Part shown: positions 44,184-54,236 of the stretch, in pieces
Layout: the number at the start of each line of letters is the position of its first letter
Position numbering within the stretch: the first letter of the stretch is position 1
Assembly (NCBI RefSeq): GCF_019656215.1
Contig: NZ_BPLK01000005.1
Coordinates: forward strand, 1-64,000
DNA: 64,000 nucleotides
Origin: Apilactobacillus zhangqiuensis
Lineage (GTDB): Bacteria; Bacillota; Bacilli; Lactobacillales; Lactobacillaceae
Direction of reading: 5' to 3'
Notes under the pieces: model-generated
Seen by the model: the letters and a program-made list of their open reading frames with translations, nothing else
The model's database searches: none
What the model was told of the DNA's origin: nothing
Translations under genes and position numbers: made by a program

Positions 44184-44822
44184 CTACCCCTCCTCTTTAA
44201 AAGGTCTAACTTCCTTCACTTTATCAGCAACTTGGTTTGCGAACGCAATGTCGTGGGTAACCACAAGCTGTGTGATATTTTGTTTCTTTAAGTCTAAAAT
44301 AATTTTTCCAACTTCCTCACTTAACTTAGGATCCAATGCGGATGTTGGTTCGTCGTAACAAATAATCTTTGGGTGCATTGCTAATGTTCTAACAATTGCG
44401 ACACGTTGTTTTTGTCCACCAGATAATTGATATGGATAAAGTGATTCTTTTCCAGTTAAATCTAGTTTATCAATTAATTCTTGAGCCTCATTTAAAGCTT
44501 CTTCTTTAGATTTCTTTAACACTAATTGTGGTGCCAAAATAATATTTTCAATCACAGTCAAGTTTGGGAATAAACCGAAGTCTTGAAAAACTACTCCGAT
44601 AACAGATTTTGAATCATCAGTCGGATCGATTTGTTCACCATCCAAGAAAAACTTTCCTGAGTCAACTTTTTCCAAACCAGTGATACATCTTAATAGTGTT
44701 GTCTTACCAGCACCAGAAGGACCAACAATACTTAAAATTTCGTTGTCTTCAACATCCAGGTTCATATCCTTGATGATTGTTTTACCTTGAAAACTCTTAT
44801 TCAAATTCTTTACTTGAAACAT
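44184..44822 (-). CDS. Amino-acid ABC transporter ATP-binding protein
   Basis: A 212-residue nucleotide-binding subunit of the PAAT/HisP type. Walker A is GPSGAGKTT, the signature LSGGQKQRVAI, Walker B IICYDEPTSALDP and the H-loop VVTHD; all intact. It is slightly shorter than the usual 240 residues at the C terminus. GGAGGG precedes the ATG. It lies two bases before the binding-protein gene. Confidence 0.93.
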   Translation of the reverse strand: MFQVKNLNKSFQGKTIIKDMNLDVEDNEILSIVGPSGAGKTTLLRCITGLEKVDSGKFFLDGEQIDPTDDSKSVIGVVFQDFGLFPNLTVIENIILAPQLVLKKSKEEALNEAQELIDKLDLTGKESLYPYQLSGGQKQRVAIVRTLAMHPKIICYDEPTSALDPKLSEEVGKIILDLKKQNITQLVVTHDIAFANQVADKVKEVRPFKEEG

Positions 44823-44833
44823 GTTAATCCCTC

Positions 44834-45472
44834 CTATCTCCAGTAATCAAAACGTTGTTCGATTTTTCTAAGTACTAATGTTAATACCGCTGTTAGTACT
44901 AAGTAGAAAACAGCAACTAAAATTAATGGAACCAATGTAACATCACGTGCTGTTGCAATATTTCCGGCTTGTAGCAAGTCACCAATTCCAATTACGTAAA
45001 CTAATGATGAATCTTTAACAAGGTTGATTACTTCGTTCCCGATTGAAGGTAACACAATTTTGAAAACTTGTGGAATAACAATGTTACGAAGTGTTTGCCA
45101 ACGGCTTAAGCGAAGCATCTTAGCACTTTCAAATTGGTTCTTTGGAATTGATTGAAAACCACCTCTGAAGATTTCAGCAAAGTATGCCGCATAGTTTAGA
45201 ACAAATGCGATCACTGCTGCTTCAAATCTTGGAAATACAATTCCAATAATTGGTAAACCGTAAAAAACAAAAATCAATTGCAATAATAGCGGTGTTCCAC
45301 GCATAATCCAGACATAAATTTCAAAAATTGTTTTGATAATATTTTTTCCGGTTAATGCTAATGAAAATAAAATTCCTAATGGGATTGATAAAACGATTGT
45401 TAATGCGAAAATCTCTAATGTGGTTACTACCCCGGAAAATAGTGAAGGTAATATTTCTAAAATATATTGCAT
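44834..45472 (-). CDS. Amino-acid ABC transporter permease
   Basis: A 212-residue HisM/GlnP-type permease (about five helices). The EAA loop, which contacts the ATPase, is ESAKMLRLSRWQTLRNIVIPQ near 137-157. AAGGAGG precedes the ATG at 45472. It is the first gene after the T-box leader. Confidence 0.92.
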   Translation of the reverse strand: MQYILEILPSLFSGVVTTLEIFALTIVLSIPLGILFSLALTGKNIIKTIFEIYVWIMRGTPLLLQLIFVFYGLPIIGIVFPRFEAAVIAFVLNYAAYFAEIFRGGFQSIPKNQFESAKMLRLSRWQTLRNIVIPQVFKIVLPSIGNEVINLVKDSSLVYVIGIGDLLQAGNIATARDVTLVPLILVAVFYLVLTAVLTLVLRKIEQRFDYWR

Positions 45473-45487
45473 TAATTATTCCTCCTT

Positions 45488-45740
45488 TGATAAAAAAACG
45501 TCCTTTTAGCAAAATGCTAAAAGGACGTTGAAAACGTGGTGCCACCTAATTTCCTATTCTGCTCGCGCAAAATAGCTCAGTGAGTCAAATAGACTCGCAG
45601 ATAACGGCTGCACCGGTTTATTCCTAATTACGTTCAGAATAACAACTCACAGATGTGAACACCTGCTGTAACTACCTAGCTTTCACCTGTTACTAGAATC
45701 TCTGTGAATTACATGCAAATGTATTTCTGATCAAAGTCTT
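45488..45740 (-). ncRNA. T-box leader of the amino-acid ABC transporter
   Basis: The T-box sequence TTAGGTGGCACCACG lies at about 45534-45548, followed by a strong terminator, ACGTCCTTTTAGC / GCTAAAAGGACGT plus seven Ts (45491-45530). Stem I has base helix TTCACAGA / TCTGTGAG. The codon before A-TCTGTGAG is CAC, in the same position as GCT-A-TCT in the alaS leader, which suggests a histidine specifier. Against this, the UGGC bulge predicts a G73 discriminator, while tRNA-His has C73. Identity as a T-box is firm; the amino acid is not. Confidence 0.88.
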
Positions 45741-45752
45741 TTAATAATTAAT

Positions 45753-45781
45753 AAAATAACTTAATTTCAATCGTAAGTCAA
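45753..45781 (-). promoter_or_regulatory. Promoter of the T-box transporter operon
   Basis: Minus strand: TTGACT (45776-45781), 17 bases, TATTTT (45753-45758), immediately after the minD stop codon. Confidence 0.6.
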
Positions 45782-45790
45782 TATCAAAGT

Positions 45791-46594
45791 TTAGTTACGT
45801 TTAAATAAATGCTTAAACTTATCCCATGCACTTTCTTTTTTGACATCAATCTTCATCAATGGAACCGTTTCACCTTCGAGTCTTCTAGCTACATTTCTGT
45901 AACCTTGAGCTGTTGGGTTGTCAGGGTTCATAACAATTGATTCACCGTTGTTTGAAGTACTAATAACCTTGTCATCATCTAAGATGATACCTAGTAAATC
46001 AATTCCTAAATGGGTGGTGATTTCATCAACATCCATGTAGTTATCGTCTTGCATCAATGATTTTCTGATACGGTTAATGATTAATTTTGGTGTTTCTTGA
46101 AGTGGATGTTGTTCTAACAAACCGATTACTCGATCAGCATCACGAACGGCAGAAATTTCTGGAGTAGTAACAACAATCGCACCATCAGCACCTGAAACGG
46201 CGTTAATGAAACCTTGTTCGATTCCGGCTGGACAGTCAATAAAGACGTAGTCAAAATCTGGTTTTAATTCATCAACAATGCTCTTTACTTGTTCTTCATT
46301 TAGAGCTGTTTTATCAGTATTTTGGGCTGCAGGTAATAGATATAATAAGTCATCGAAACGCTTATCTTTCACCATTGCTTGAACTAGCTTTACTCTACCA
46401 GTTGCAACATCTACGATATCGTACATAACACGATTATCTAGACCCATAACAACATCTAGGTTTCTTAGACCAATATCCAAGTCAATCAAACAAACTCTTT
46501 TTCCCATCATTGCTAACGCAATTCCAATATTAGCACTTGAAGTTGTCTTTCCAACTCCACCTTTACCTGATGTAATTACAATGGCTTTTCCCAT
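45791..46594 (-). CDS. minD: Septum site-determining ATPase MinD
   Basis: A 267-residue deviant-Walker ATPase that recruits MinC to block polar division. KGGVGKTTSSANIG lies at residues 10-23, FIDCPAG is the Walker B region, and the C terminus ends in an amphipathic membrane-targeting helix (WDKFKHLFKRN). GGAGG precedes the ATG. It overlaps minC by one base. Confidence 0.95.
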   Translation of the reverse strand: MGKAIVITSGKGGVGKTTSSANIGIALAMMGKRVCLIDLDIGLRNLDVVMGLDNRVMYDIVDVATGRVKLVQAMVKDKRFDDLLYLLPAAQNTDKTALNEEQVKSIVDELKPDFDYVFIDCPAGIEQGFINAVSGADGAIVVTTPEISAVRDADRVIGLLEQHPLQETPKLIINRIRKSLMQDDNYMDVDEITTHLGIDLLGIILDDDKVISTSNNGESIVMNPDNPTAQGYRNVARRLEGETVPLMKIDVKKESAWDKFKHLFKRN

Positions 46595-47265
46595 TATTCA
46601 ATACCTCCAATTCGATTAAAGAACTTTGGATTAATCTCTTTTAGATTCTTTATTTTACCATAACTTAGCACGTGTAGGTCGTTTACATATACAACTGTCT
46701 TTTCAGAATCTTCGATTGGACGATCCGCTACAATATCGTATTGTTCTCCTACACGAACTTGTTGTGCTGTATGTAAATTACCGATGATTAACTTACTTTC
46801 GTCATCAGGAAATCCTGCTTGAACAATCCCTTCGATAACTCCCATATTAAATACATTACCAGTGGCAATTAACTTTCCACCTTCATGAATCTTACCAAAG
46901 AATAAAACATCACCATCGACGTTTACTTCTTGACCATTTCTAATCACTCTGCTCATCACATCAACATTGTTTTGCGCCATGATTTTAGCAGACTCTCCCT
47001 TGGTAATAACGTTGGATAAAAAGTTATCGATAACTAAATTCTTGTAGTCATCAACTAACTTAATGATATCATTTTTATCTTCTTCTGACATCAATCTGTT
47101 ACCCATCTGAACATTCAAATGTAATTGGCTTTTTCCTTTTTCACTTTCTTCGCCAAGACCTTCTAGTAGTTGTTTCAAATCAACTAGGATTTCTCTAATA
47201 CTAGCTGTTTCTTTTAAAATTAACTCATATCCGTCTTTGGTTCCTTTAAGTACTACAGATTGCAT
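46594..47265 (-). CDS. minC: Septum site-determining protein MinC
   Basis: A 223-residue FtsZ inhibitor. The N-terminal FtsZ-binding domain (about 1-100) is followed by the right-handed beta-helix domain (about 118-200) with the NGQEVNVDGDVLFFGKIHEGG repeats that bind MinD. It is co-transcribed with mreD upstream and minD downstream. Confidence 0.92.
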   Translation of the reverse strand: MQSVVLKGTKDGYELILKETASIREILVDLKQLLEGLGEESEKGKSQLHLNVQMGNRLMSEEDKNDIIKLVDDYKNLVIDNFLSNVITKGESAKIMAQNNVDVMSRVIRNGQEVNVDGDVLFFGKIHEGGKLIATGNVFNMGVIEGIVQAGFPDDESKLIIGNLHTAQQVRVGEQYDIVADRPIEDSEKTVVYVNDLHVLSYGKIKNLKEINPKFFNRIGGIE

Positions 47266-47298
47266 TTATAGATACTCCCTCTTATCTCTTTTATTACT

Positions 47299-47817
47299 CT
47301 ATTCAATTCGATCAAATAATATCCCGATTGGCACGTACAAAATTAAGAATAACACTGAGTTAAACAATACAGTTGGAATTACTGCATGTATTAAAAAATA
47401 CCCAGCTGCCATGTTAGTAGCATTCATCAAACGATTTAAGCCATATACCAAAACGTTAATTAGTGCAATATTAAACGCAAATGAAAATAATCCGGTCACA
47501 ATGTTCATTGGTAAAAAGCGATATAACTTTCTTCCGATGATGATTGCAATTGGGAAAACGATTACGTATACACCTAAAATTCCGGTATAGAATAAATCAA
47601 ACAATAATCCGGCAATTGCTGCCCAGATTTCAACGTGTTCATTTGTTCGATTAATGAAGTACATACCAAAGAATAGCCATGCAAATGTAATGCTTGGGAC
47701 TAGTATATATTTTCCATATAGAAGGTGACTAAAAATTAATGAAATTGATCCATCCAAGAACAAAGAAATGAACAATCCAATTATGAAAACATATCTAATT
47801 GGTTGACGTTCTCTCAT
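47299..47817 (-). CDS. mreD: Rod shape-determining protein MreD
   Basis: A 172-residue polytopic membrane protein (five to six helices) of the MreBCD elongasome, with the typical GLLFDLFYTGILGVY segment in mid-protein. I place the start at the ATG 47817, after GGGGTG; a GTG at 47826 is possible. It lies 11 bases after mreC. Confidence 0.87.
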   Translation of the reverse strand: MRERQPIRYVFIIGLFISLFLDGSISLIFSHLLYGKYILVPSITFAWLFFGMYFINRTNEHVEIWAAIAGLLFDLFYTGILGVYVIVFPIAIIIGRKLYRFLPMNIVTGLFSFAFNIALINVLVYGLNRLMNATNMAAGYFLIHAVIPTVLFNSVLFLILYVPIGILFDRIE

Positions 47818-47828
47818 CCTAATCACCC

Positions 47829-48680
47829 CTATGATGTTTTATCTACAACTGTAACAACTTCAAGATCATTCATGTTTGCTGGTGTTTGGATGTACAACTT
47901 AGTAGCAGTTCCATAATCATCAGTTGTTACCTTTGCAACTTTACCTACGTAAATACCCTTTGGTGTAACTCCACCAAGACCATTTGTAGATACTTTGTCA
48001 TTTACCTTAATTTTAACCTTGGTATTTAAGTGACCAATGATTAATTGCCCAGTTTTTCTGTCATAGCCATTAATAATTCCGTTAACAGTTTCACCCTTTG
48101 AATTGGTAGCTTCAACTGGGAACTTGTTATCAGAATCAACAGTATTAGAGATTAATTCTACTTTACTGTTACTATTGTTAACTTCGATGACACGACCAAT
48201 TAATCCTTTAGCGCCAAGAACAGCCATGTTCTTTTTAACTCCAGCTGATGAACCTTTGTTAATCACGAATTGATCATTCCATGCTGATGGAGTTCTAACT
48301 AAAGCTTCAGCAACGATTGGATTGTAATCAACTAAACCACTTTTAATCTTAAGTTCACGTTTTAGTTGATCATTTTCGCTTTGAATAGCTTGGTCTCTAA
48401 CCTTAGTTGATGTAATTGTTTCTACTTGTGCTTTTAGCTTTTGATTTTCCTTGTAGGTGTTAATCAAGTTGTTTACAGTTTCACCAGCATGTCTAATTGA
48501 ATTGGCTGGAACGGCAACAGTCCAACTAGCAATACCAACCACGTCATTTCCAAAGCGTTGGATAAATGGTGGCATTGACTTGTTATTTCTGGTAGAAACA
48601 GAAACTGATATGAAACCTAAACAAATAATAAAAATCAAAATGGCAGTTAACCACTTTCGATTGGAGAAAAATTTACGCAT
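47829..48680 (-). CDS. mreC: Rod shape-determining protein MreC
   Basis: A 283-residue bitopic protein with an N-terminal membrane helix (about 11-27), a coiled coil (about 65-105) and two beta-barrel domains outside the membrane. It organises peptidoglycan synthases along the cylinder. GGAGG precedes the ATG. Confidence 0.92.
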   Translation of the reverse strand: MRKFFSNRKWLTAILIFIICLGFISVSVSTRNNKSMPPFIQRFGNDVVGIASWTVAVPANSIRHAGETVNNLINTYKENQKLKAQVETITSTKVRDQAIQSENDQLKRELKIKSGLVDYNPIVAEALVRTPSAWNDQFVINKGSSAGVKKNMAVLGAKGLIGRVIEVNNSNSKVELISNTVDSDNKFPVEATNSKGETVNGIINGYDRKTGQLIIGHLNTKVKIKVNDKVSTNGLGGVTPKGIYVGKVAKVTTDDYGTATKLYIQTPANMNDLEVVTVVDKTS

Positions 48681-48701
48681 TTTTCAATCCTCCGTACTAG
48701 T

Positions 48702-48736
48702 AAATAAGCGGGAAGATAACCTCCCCGCTTATTTAG
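48702..48736 (-). terminator. Hairpin between mreB and mreC
   Basis: Minus strand: AAATAAGCGGG and CCCGCTTATTT form an 11-pair stem around a GAGGTTATCTT loop. The T-run is short, so it may attenuate rather than stop transcription into mreCD-minCD. Confidence 0.6.
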
Positions 48737-48737
48737 T

Positions 48738-49742
48738 CTATTTTCTCTTCATAATATCAATGCTCTTTAATGATTCACCAGTTCCGATTGCAACACAATC
48801 TAGCGGGTTCTTAGCGATTGAAACTGGAACCTTAGTAGCTTCTGAAATAACTTGTGGTAAGTTCTTCAATAAAGCACCACCACCAGTTAAGACAATACCA
48901 TGATCGATAACATCGGCAGAGATTTCTGGAGATGTTTCTTCAAGGGTTTCCTTAACAGTTCCAATGATTTCTTGAATTGGTTCTGAAATAGCGTTTGCTA
49001 CGTCTTCAGCAGTAATTTCCACACTCTTTGGTAAACCAGTTAGTAGGTATCTACCACGAATAGTAACGTTTTCGATATCTTTAGCACCTTCAATTGAAGC
49101 TGAACCGATATCCCATTTTAGCTTTTCAGCAGTTCTTTCACCGATTAGTAGGTTGTACTTCTTTCTGATGTATGCAGCAATTGCGTCATTTAGACGGTCA
49201 CCGGCAACACGAAGTGATCTACTTGATACGATACCACCTAATGAGATAGTAGCAACATCAGTAGTACCACCACCAATATCAACAACCATGCTACCAGTTG
49301 GATCCATGATTGGTAGACCAGCACCAATGGCAGCTGCAAAAGGTTCTTCAATTACGTAAGCGTCCTTTGCACCAGCAACACGAGTTGCATCGATTACGGC
49401 TCTCTTTTCAACAGCAGTAATACCACTTGGTACACAGACCATAACGTAAGGCTTACCTGAAGCATGACCTACAGTCTTGTTAATGTAGTATTTTAGCATT
49501 GTAACAGTAGTTTCATAGTCAGCAATTACCCCATCTTTCATAGGTCTAATTGCAGAAATACTAGCAGGAGTACGACCAATCATATCTCTTGCTTCTTGTC
49601 CAACTGCAACGATTTCTCCAGTTCTTGTATTTTTAGCAACAACTGAAGGTTCTCTTAACACAATTTCTTTACCATCAACGTAAACAATTGTGTTGGCAGT
49701 TCCTAAATCAATTCCAATATTTTTAGTTCCAAATCCAAACAC
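48738..49742 (-). CDS. mreB: Rod shape-determining actin MreB
   Basis: A 334-residue bacterial actin that guides lateral wall synthesis. Nucleotide-binding segments [11 protein letters not shown] (about 11-21), [11 protein letters not shown] and [10 protein letters not shown] are intact. The start codon is GTG (49742), after AAGGGATG. It has its own promoter and leads mreBCD-minCD. Confidence 0.95.
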   Translation of the reverse strand: MFGFGTKNIGIDLGTANTIVYVDGKEIVLREPSVVAKNTRTGEIVAVGQEARDMIGRTPASISAIRPMKDGVIADYETTVTMLKYYINKTVGHASGKPYVMVCVPSGITAVEKRAVIDATRVAGAKDAYVIEEPFAAAIGAGLPIMDPTGSMVVDIGGGTTDVATISLGGIVSSRSLRVAGDRLNDAIAAYIRKKYNLLIGERTAEKLKWDIGSASIEGAKDIENVTIRGRYLLTGLPKSVEITAEDVANAISEPIQEIIGTVKETLEETSPEISADVIDHGIVLTGGGALLKNLPQVISEATKVPVSIAKNPLDCVAIGTGESLKSIDIMKRK

Positions 49743-49800
49743 AGTTTTTCATCCCTTCATAATTACATTTGGCTGGCTATTTTTAATTTCACCTTTTTTT

Positions 49801-49821
49801 GCATACTTTCTAAGTATACCA
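49801..49821 (-). promoter_or_regulatory. mreB promoter with overlapping palindrome
   Basis: Minus strand: an extended -10, TGGTATACT (TATACT at 49813-49818), without a clear -35. The palindrome GTATACTTAGAAAGTATGC (49801-49819) lies across the -10 and likely start site, suitable for a repressor. Confidence 0.55.
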
Positions 49822-49908
49822 TAGTTATTTTTTAATTTTTAATAACACTCTCTAGTGTATACGATTTTGCAACATTTATCATTAAAGAATTTAAAATTTA
49901 ACAATTTT

Positions 49909-51219
49909 TTATTCTAAATTGAACAATTTTCGTACATCAGAGATAAAATATAGTGATCCAGTGATTAAAATCATGTCATCTTCTGACATTTCACCTGCAG
50001 TTTGAGCAATTGCTCGCTTCCAATCATCGATAATAATTACTTCATTTTTCGCCTTAACTTGACCACTAATCTCATCGACATCCACACTTTGTCGTGAACC
50101 ATATGCTTCAAACTTAGTTAATACTAAATGAACATTCTTAATACTACCTAAAATATTTAACATATCCATATAATCTTTATCGGCTAAAATCCCAATAATA
50201 ATGTAAATTTCGTTTGAAGAAAAATCTGCGGTTAACAACTTTTTAATTTCACTTACTGCATCGATATTGTGAGCTCCATCTAACACCACCAGCGGTTGGT
50301 CGTTAACCCTTTCAAAACGACCTGGCCATGTTGTGTTGTAAATTCCATTAACAATAGCAGAACTATTAACATCCAGTCCTTTATCCTGTTGATGCAAAAC
50401 ATAAGCTTTAATGGCACAGGCTGCATTATGTGGTTGGTAAAAACCTAACAAGCTCGTTTTAATGTTACGAATCAAATTATCATCATCTTCATAATCAAAT
50501 GACTGTTGCCAGTTATTGTTCACGACCGGTTTGGAAGTATCGAATTCATTTCCGTAAGCATATAGTGGAGCATCTAATTCTGATGCCTTATTCTTGAACA
50601 CTTCCATTGCGTCGTCATCGACCTTACCAATTACTACCGGACGATTTTGTTTAATAATTCCCGCTTTTTGACTAGCAATTTTAGGAATCGTATCACCTAG
50701 TAACTTCATGTGATCCATCCCAATAGTAGTAATTATTGATACTGTGGGGTCAAAAACATTGGTGGAGTCCAAAATACCACCAATGCCAACCTCCACAATC
50801 ACCACATCAACTGGATGCTTTGAAAAGTATAAAAACATCATTGCTGTGATAATTTCAAATTCTGTAGGACCACCACCGGGTATCGTTTCATCCATCTCTT
50901 CGGCAATTGGTTTAATGGTTTCAACTAATTTAACCAATTCGTCATCTAAGATTGGATTGCCATTCACACTGATGCGTTCATTGAATTTAATCAAAAATGG
51001 TGATGTGAATGTTCCGACCGTTTCGTTATCGGCTTGGAAAATGTTTCTAAGATAAGCAACCGTGGACCCTTTACCATTAGTTCCTGCAACGTGGATTGCA
51101 TTAACCCCATCTTGTGGATTGCCCAAGCGATTTAGCAAGTCCTTGATAATATCTAGGCTTGGATGCTTTTTAAACTTATATCTACCATGGATAAAGCTAA
51201 GTGCTGTTTGATAATCCAT
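49909..51219 (-). CDS. folC: Folylpolyglutamate synthase / dihydrofolate synthase
   Basis: A 436-residue Mur-ligase-like enzyme that adds glutamate to folates. GTNGKGST (about 46-53) is the ATP P-loop; the VEVGIGGILDSTNV segment and the C-terminal domain with DGAHN are typical. The ATG at 51219 lies nine bases after GAAGGG. It follows valS, the usual order in lactobacilli. Confidence 0.94.
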   Translation of the reverse strand: MDYQTALSFIHGRYKFKKHPSLDIIKDLLNRLGNPQDGVNAIHVAGTNGKGSTVAYLRNIFQADNETVGTFTSPFLIKFNERISVNGNPILDDELVKLVETIKPIAEEMDETIPGGGPTEFEIITAMMFLYFSKHPVDVVIVEVGIGGILDSTNVFDPTVSIITTIGMDHMKLLGDTIPKIASQKAGIIKQNRPVVIGKVDDDAMEVFKNKASELDAPLYAYGNEFDTSKPVVNNNWQQSFDYEDDDNLIRNIKTSLLGFYQPHNAACAIKAYVLHQQDKGLDVNSSAIVNGIYNTTWPGRFERVNDQPLVVLDGAHNIDAVSEIKKLLTADFSSNEIYIIIGILADKDYMDMLNILGSIKNVHLVLTKFEAYGSRQSVDVDEISGQVKAKNEVIIIDDWKRAIAQTAGEMSEDDMILITGSLYFISDVRKLFNLE

Positions 51220-51234
51220 TTTTGTCATCCCTTC

Positions 51235-51266
51235 AAAAAAGAGCCGGACATCTCGTCCGACTCTTT
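51235..51266 (-). terminator. Terminator of valS
   Basis: Minus strand: AGAGTCGGAC-GAGAT-GTCCGGCTCTTTTTT. The T-run runs directly into the folC ribosome site. Confidence 0.87.
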
Positions 51267-51278
51267 AATTAATCTAAA

Positions 51279-53939
51279 TTACTTTTGACTCTTAATTTCT
51301 TCTAGTCGTTGCTTTGCAGCATCTAACTTAGATTGGTTATCAGCTTGCTTTTCTTTTTCAGCGTTAACAACTTGTTCTGGAGCGTTGTCAACAAACTTCT
51401 TGTTAGCAAGTTTCTTTTCGGCACGTTGTACCTCAAATGTGTAGTTTTCGATTTCCTTTTCGATTCTAGCAATTTCTTCGTCTAAATCAACTAGTTCGGC
51501 TAAAGGAATACTGATTTCAGCATCAGTCATGATTCCAGTCATAGCTAACTTAGGAGCTACAACATCTGAACCAATTGATAGTTCCTTTGGATGACAGAAT
51601 CGATCAATGTAATGCTTGTTTTCTTCGAAGATGTTCTTCAAGTCGTCATTATCAGTCTTAACCAATAGGTCGATTGATGATGACATTGGCGCATTAGCTT
51701 GTGATCTAATATTTCTAACAACCTTAATCAATTCGATTAGAGCAGCCATATCTTTTTCTGCTTTAGCATCCTTGAATTCATCATGGTTAACTGGGTATGG
51801 AGCAACCACGATTGAATCACCTTCGTGAGGCATTGTTAACCAAATCTTTTCAGTAACAAATGGCATCATTGGGTGCATTAGTTTCAAAATCTTGTCTAGT
51901 GTGTAAGCTAGGATGTTTCTAGTGTTATTCTTAGCCTTTTCATCGTCACCAGTTAGAGTTTCTTTACTCATTTCAATGTACCAGTCACAGAAGTCATTCC
52001 AAATGAAGTCATATAATGCACGACCAGCTTCACCAAAGTTGTACTTTTCAAAGTGATCAGTAACTTGGTTTACCACGCTGTTTAGCTTACTTAAAATCCA
52101 CTTGTCAGCTAGATTCCATTCTGATGAATCAGGTAATTCTGGTTTTTCCATATCACCTAAGTTCATGATTACGTAACGACTAGCGTTCCATAACTTGTTA
52201 ATGAAGTTCCAAGCAGCTTCAATCTTTTCGTAACTGAAACGAACGTCTTGTCCTGCTGTATTACCGGTAGCTAAGAACCAACGCAATGCGTCAACCCCAT
52301 ACTTATCGATAACATCCATTGGATCAATACCATTACCAAGTGACTTACTCATCTTACGACCTTGTGCATCACGCATTAAACCGTGAAGTAAAACATCCTT
52401 GAATGGACGACGGTTAGTAAATGTTAAACTTTGGAAAATCATTCTTGATACCCAGAAGAAGATGATATCGTAACCAGTAACTAAAGTATTAGTTGGGAAG
52501 TAACGTTTGAAGTCTTCTGAGTCTTCGTCGGGCCAACCTAGAGTTGAGAATGGCCATAATGCTGATGAGAACCAAGTATCTAGAACGTCTGGATCTTGTT
52601 CCCAGTTTTCAGCATCCTTAGGAGCTTCCATTCCAACATACATTTCGCCTGTTTGCTTGTTGTACCATGCTGGAATTCTGTGACCCCACCATAATTGTCT
52701 AGAAATAACCCAATCATGAATGTTATCCATCCATTGAGTGAATGTATTTTCAAAACGTTCTGGCACGAAGTTAACCTTGTCGTCAGTTGATTGGTTCTTA
52801 ACTGCACGGTCAGCTAGTGGTTGCATCTTAACGAACCATTGAGTTGAAAGTCTTGATTCAACTTGTACACCGGTTCTTTCTGAGTGACCGACTGAGTGAA
52901 CAATTGGGTCAATCTTTAGCATGTAACCTTGGTCTTCTAGATCGGCAACCATTGCTTTTCTAGCATCAAAACGATCCATACCAACGTACTTGCCGGCATT
53001 TTCGTTCATAGTTGCGTCACCGTTCATAGTGTTAATACGTTTTAAGTCATGTCTGTTACCAACCTTGAAGTCATTAGGGTCATGGGCTGGAGTAATCTTA
53101 ACCATACCAGTACCGAATTCAGGGTCTACATATTGGTCAGCGATGATAGGAATCTCTCTTTGTACTAGAGGAACCATAATCTTCTTACCAACGATGTCTT
53201 TGTATCTTTCATCACTTGGGTTAACAGCTACGGCAACATCCCCAAACATAGTTTCAGGACGTGTAGTGGCAATTTCAATGTAGTCTTTACCATCAAAAGT
53301 AGTACCGTCTACAAATGGGTACTTAACATGGTAGAAAGCACCTTTATCGTCTTTATGAATAACTTCAATATCTGATAAAGCAGTTTGTGCTTGTGGATCC
53401 CAGTTAATAATGTATTCACCACGGTAGATTAAACCTTGATTATATAAATCAACGAAAACCTTACGAACAGCTTCTGATAAACCATCGTCTAAAGTGAAAC
53501 GTTCACGTGAGTAATCAAGTGAAAGTCCCATCTTAGCCCATTGCTTCTTGATAGTTGCTGCGTATTCATCTTTCCATTCCCAAACTTTGTCGACAAACTT
53601 TTCACGACCTAGATTGTAACGAGAAACACCTTGGTCTCTTAGCTTTGCTTCAACCTTAGCTTGAGTAGCGATACCAGCATGGTCCATACCAGGAACCCAT
53701 AGAGTATCGTATCCTAACATTCTCTTTTGTCTGATTAACATGTCTTGTAGGGTTGTATCCCATGCATGTCCTAAATGAAGCTTACCTGTAACATTTGGTG
53801 GTGGTAAAACGATTGAGTAAGGTTTAGCCTTCTTGTCACCACTTGGTTTGAAAACGTCTTGTTCTAGCCATTTTTCATAACGACCAGATTCAACGGCGTT
53901 ATGGTCATACTTTGTAGACATTTCAGTTTCTTTTGCCAT
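51279..53939 (-). CDS. valS: Valyl-tRNA synthetase
   Basis: An 886-residue class I synthetase that charges tRNA-Val. The HIGH motif is HLGHAWD, KMSKS is [11 protein letters not shown], a CP1 editing domain lies between them, and the C terminus is a coiled coil that binds tRNA. The start is the ATG at 53939, after GGAGGG. Expression is controlled by a T-box leader. Confidence 0.96.
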   Translation of the reverse strand: MAKETEMSTKYDHNAVESGRYEKWLEQDVFKPSGDKKAKPYSIVLPPPNVTGKLHLGHAWDTTLQDMLIRQKRMLGYDTLWVPGMDHAGIATQAKVEAKLRDQGVSRYNLGREKFVDKVWEWKDEYAATIKKQWAKMGLSLDYSRERFTLDDGLSEAVRKVFVDLYNQGLIYRGEYIINWDPQAQTALSDIEVIHKDDKGAFYHVKYPFVDGTTFDGKDYIEIATTRPETMFGDVAVAVNPSDERYKDIVGKKIMVPLVQREIPIIADQYVDPEFGTGMVKITPAHDPNDFKVGNRHDLKRINTMNGDATMNENAGKYVGMDRFDARKAMVADLEDQGYMLKIDPIVHSVGHSERTGVQVESRLSTQWFVKMQPLADRAVKNQSTDDKVNFVPERFENTFTQWMDNIHDWVISRQLWWGHRIPAWYNKQTGEMYVGMEAPKDAENWEQDPDVLDTWFSSALWPFSTLGWPDEDSEDFKRYFPTNTLVTGYDIIFFWVSRMIFQSLTFTNRRPFKDVLLHGLMRDAQGRKMSKSLGNGIDPMDVIDKYGVDALRWFLATGNTAGQDVRFSYEKIEAAWNFINKLWNASRYVIMNLGDMEKPELPDSSEWNLADKWILSKLNSVVNQVTDHFEKYNFGEAGRALYDFIWNDFCDWYIEMSKETLTGDDEKAKNNTRNILAYTLDKILKLMHPMMPFVTEKIWLTMPHEGDSIVVAPYPVNHDEFKDAKAEKDMAALIELIKVVRNIRSQANAPMSSSIDLLVKTDNDDLKNIFEENKHYIDRFCHPKELSIGSDVVAPKLAMTGIMTDAEISIPLAELVDLDEEIARIEKEIENYTFEVQRAEKKLANKKFVDNAPEQVVNAEKEKQADNQSKLDAAKQRLEEIKSQK

Positions 53940-53951
53940 AGTCCATCCCTC

Positions 53952-54205
53952 CAGTAAATAAAAAGAGCACTCCATCCAATAGGACGAAGTGCTCGCGGTA
54001 CCACCTAATTTAAAGCATTAACAAATACTTTCTCTTAATCCAATTAACGATGGCCCGTTCATATCTAAATTATCAATATCAATATGAATGCTCACAAGCT
54101 ACCTTCATTTTAATAACGGAAAGATGTCTCACCTAATCATCTTTTCTCTGATACTCACTATCAAAATTACTCTCTTGATCTTCGCATTTGTAATCTATAT
54201 TGATT
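53952..54205 (-). ncRNA. T-box leader of valS (Val specifier)
   Basis: The T-box AGGTGGTACCGCGAGC lies at 53991-54006, followed by the terminator GAGCACTTCGTCC / GGATGGAGTGCTC plus Ts. Stem I contains AAGAGAGTA, a terminal hairpin AAGATG...CATCTT, and GTA-G-CTT on the 3' side, giving a valine codon GTA as specifier. The UGGU bulge fits the A73 discriminator of tRNA-Val. Confidence 0.92.
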
Positions 54206-54234
54206 ATATTAGACAATTTTTGGAAAATCGTCAA
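54206..54234 (-). promoter_or_regulatory. Promoter of valS-folC
   Basis: Minus strand: TTGACG (54229-54234), 17 bases, TAATAT (54206-54211), starting two bases after the tpx stop codon. Confidence 0.7.
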
Positions 54235-54236
54235 CT

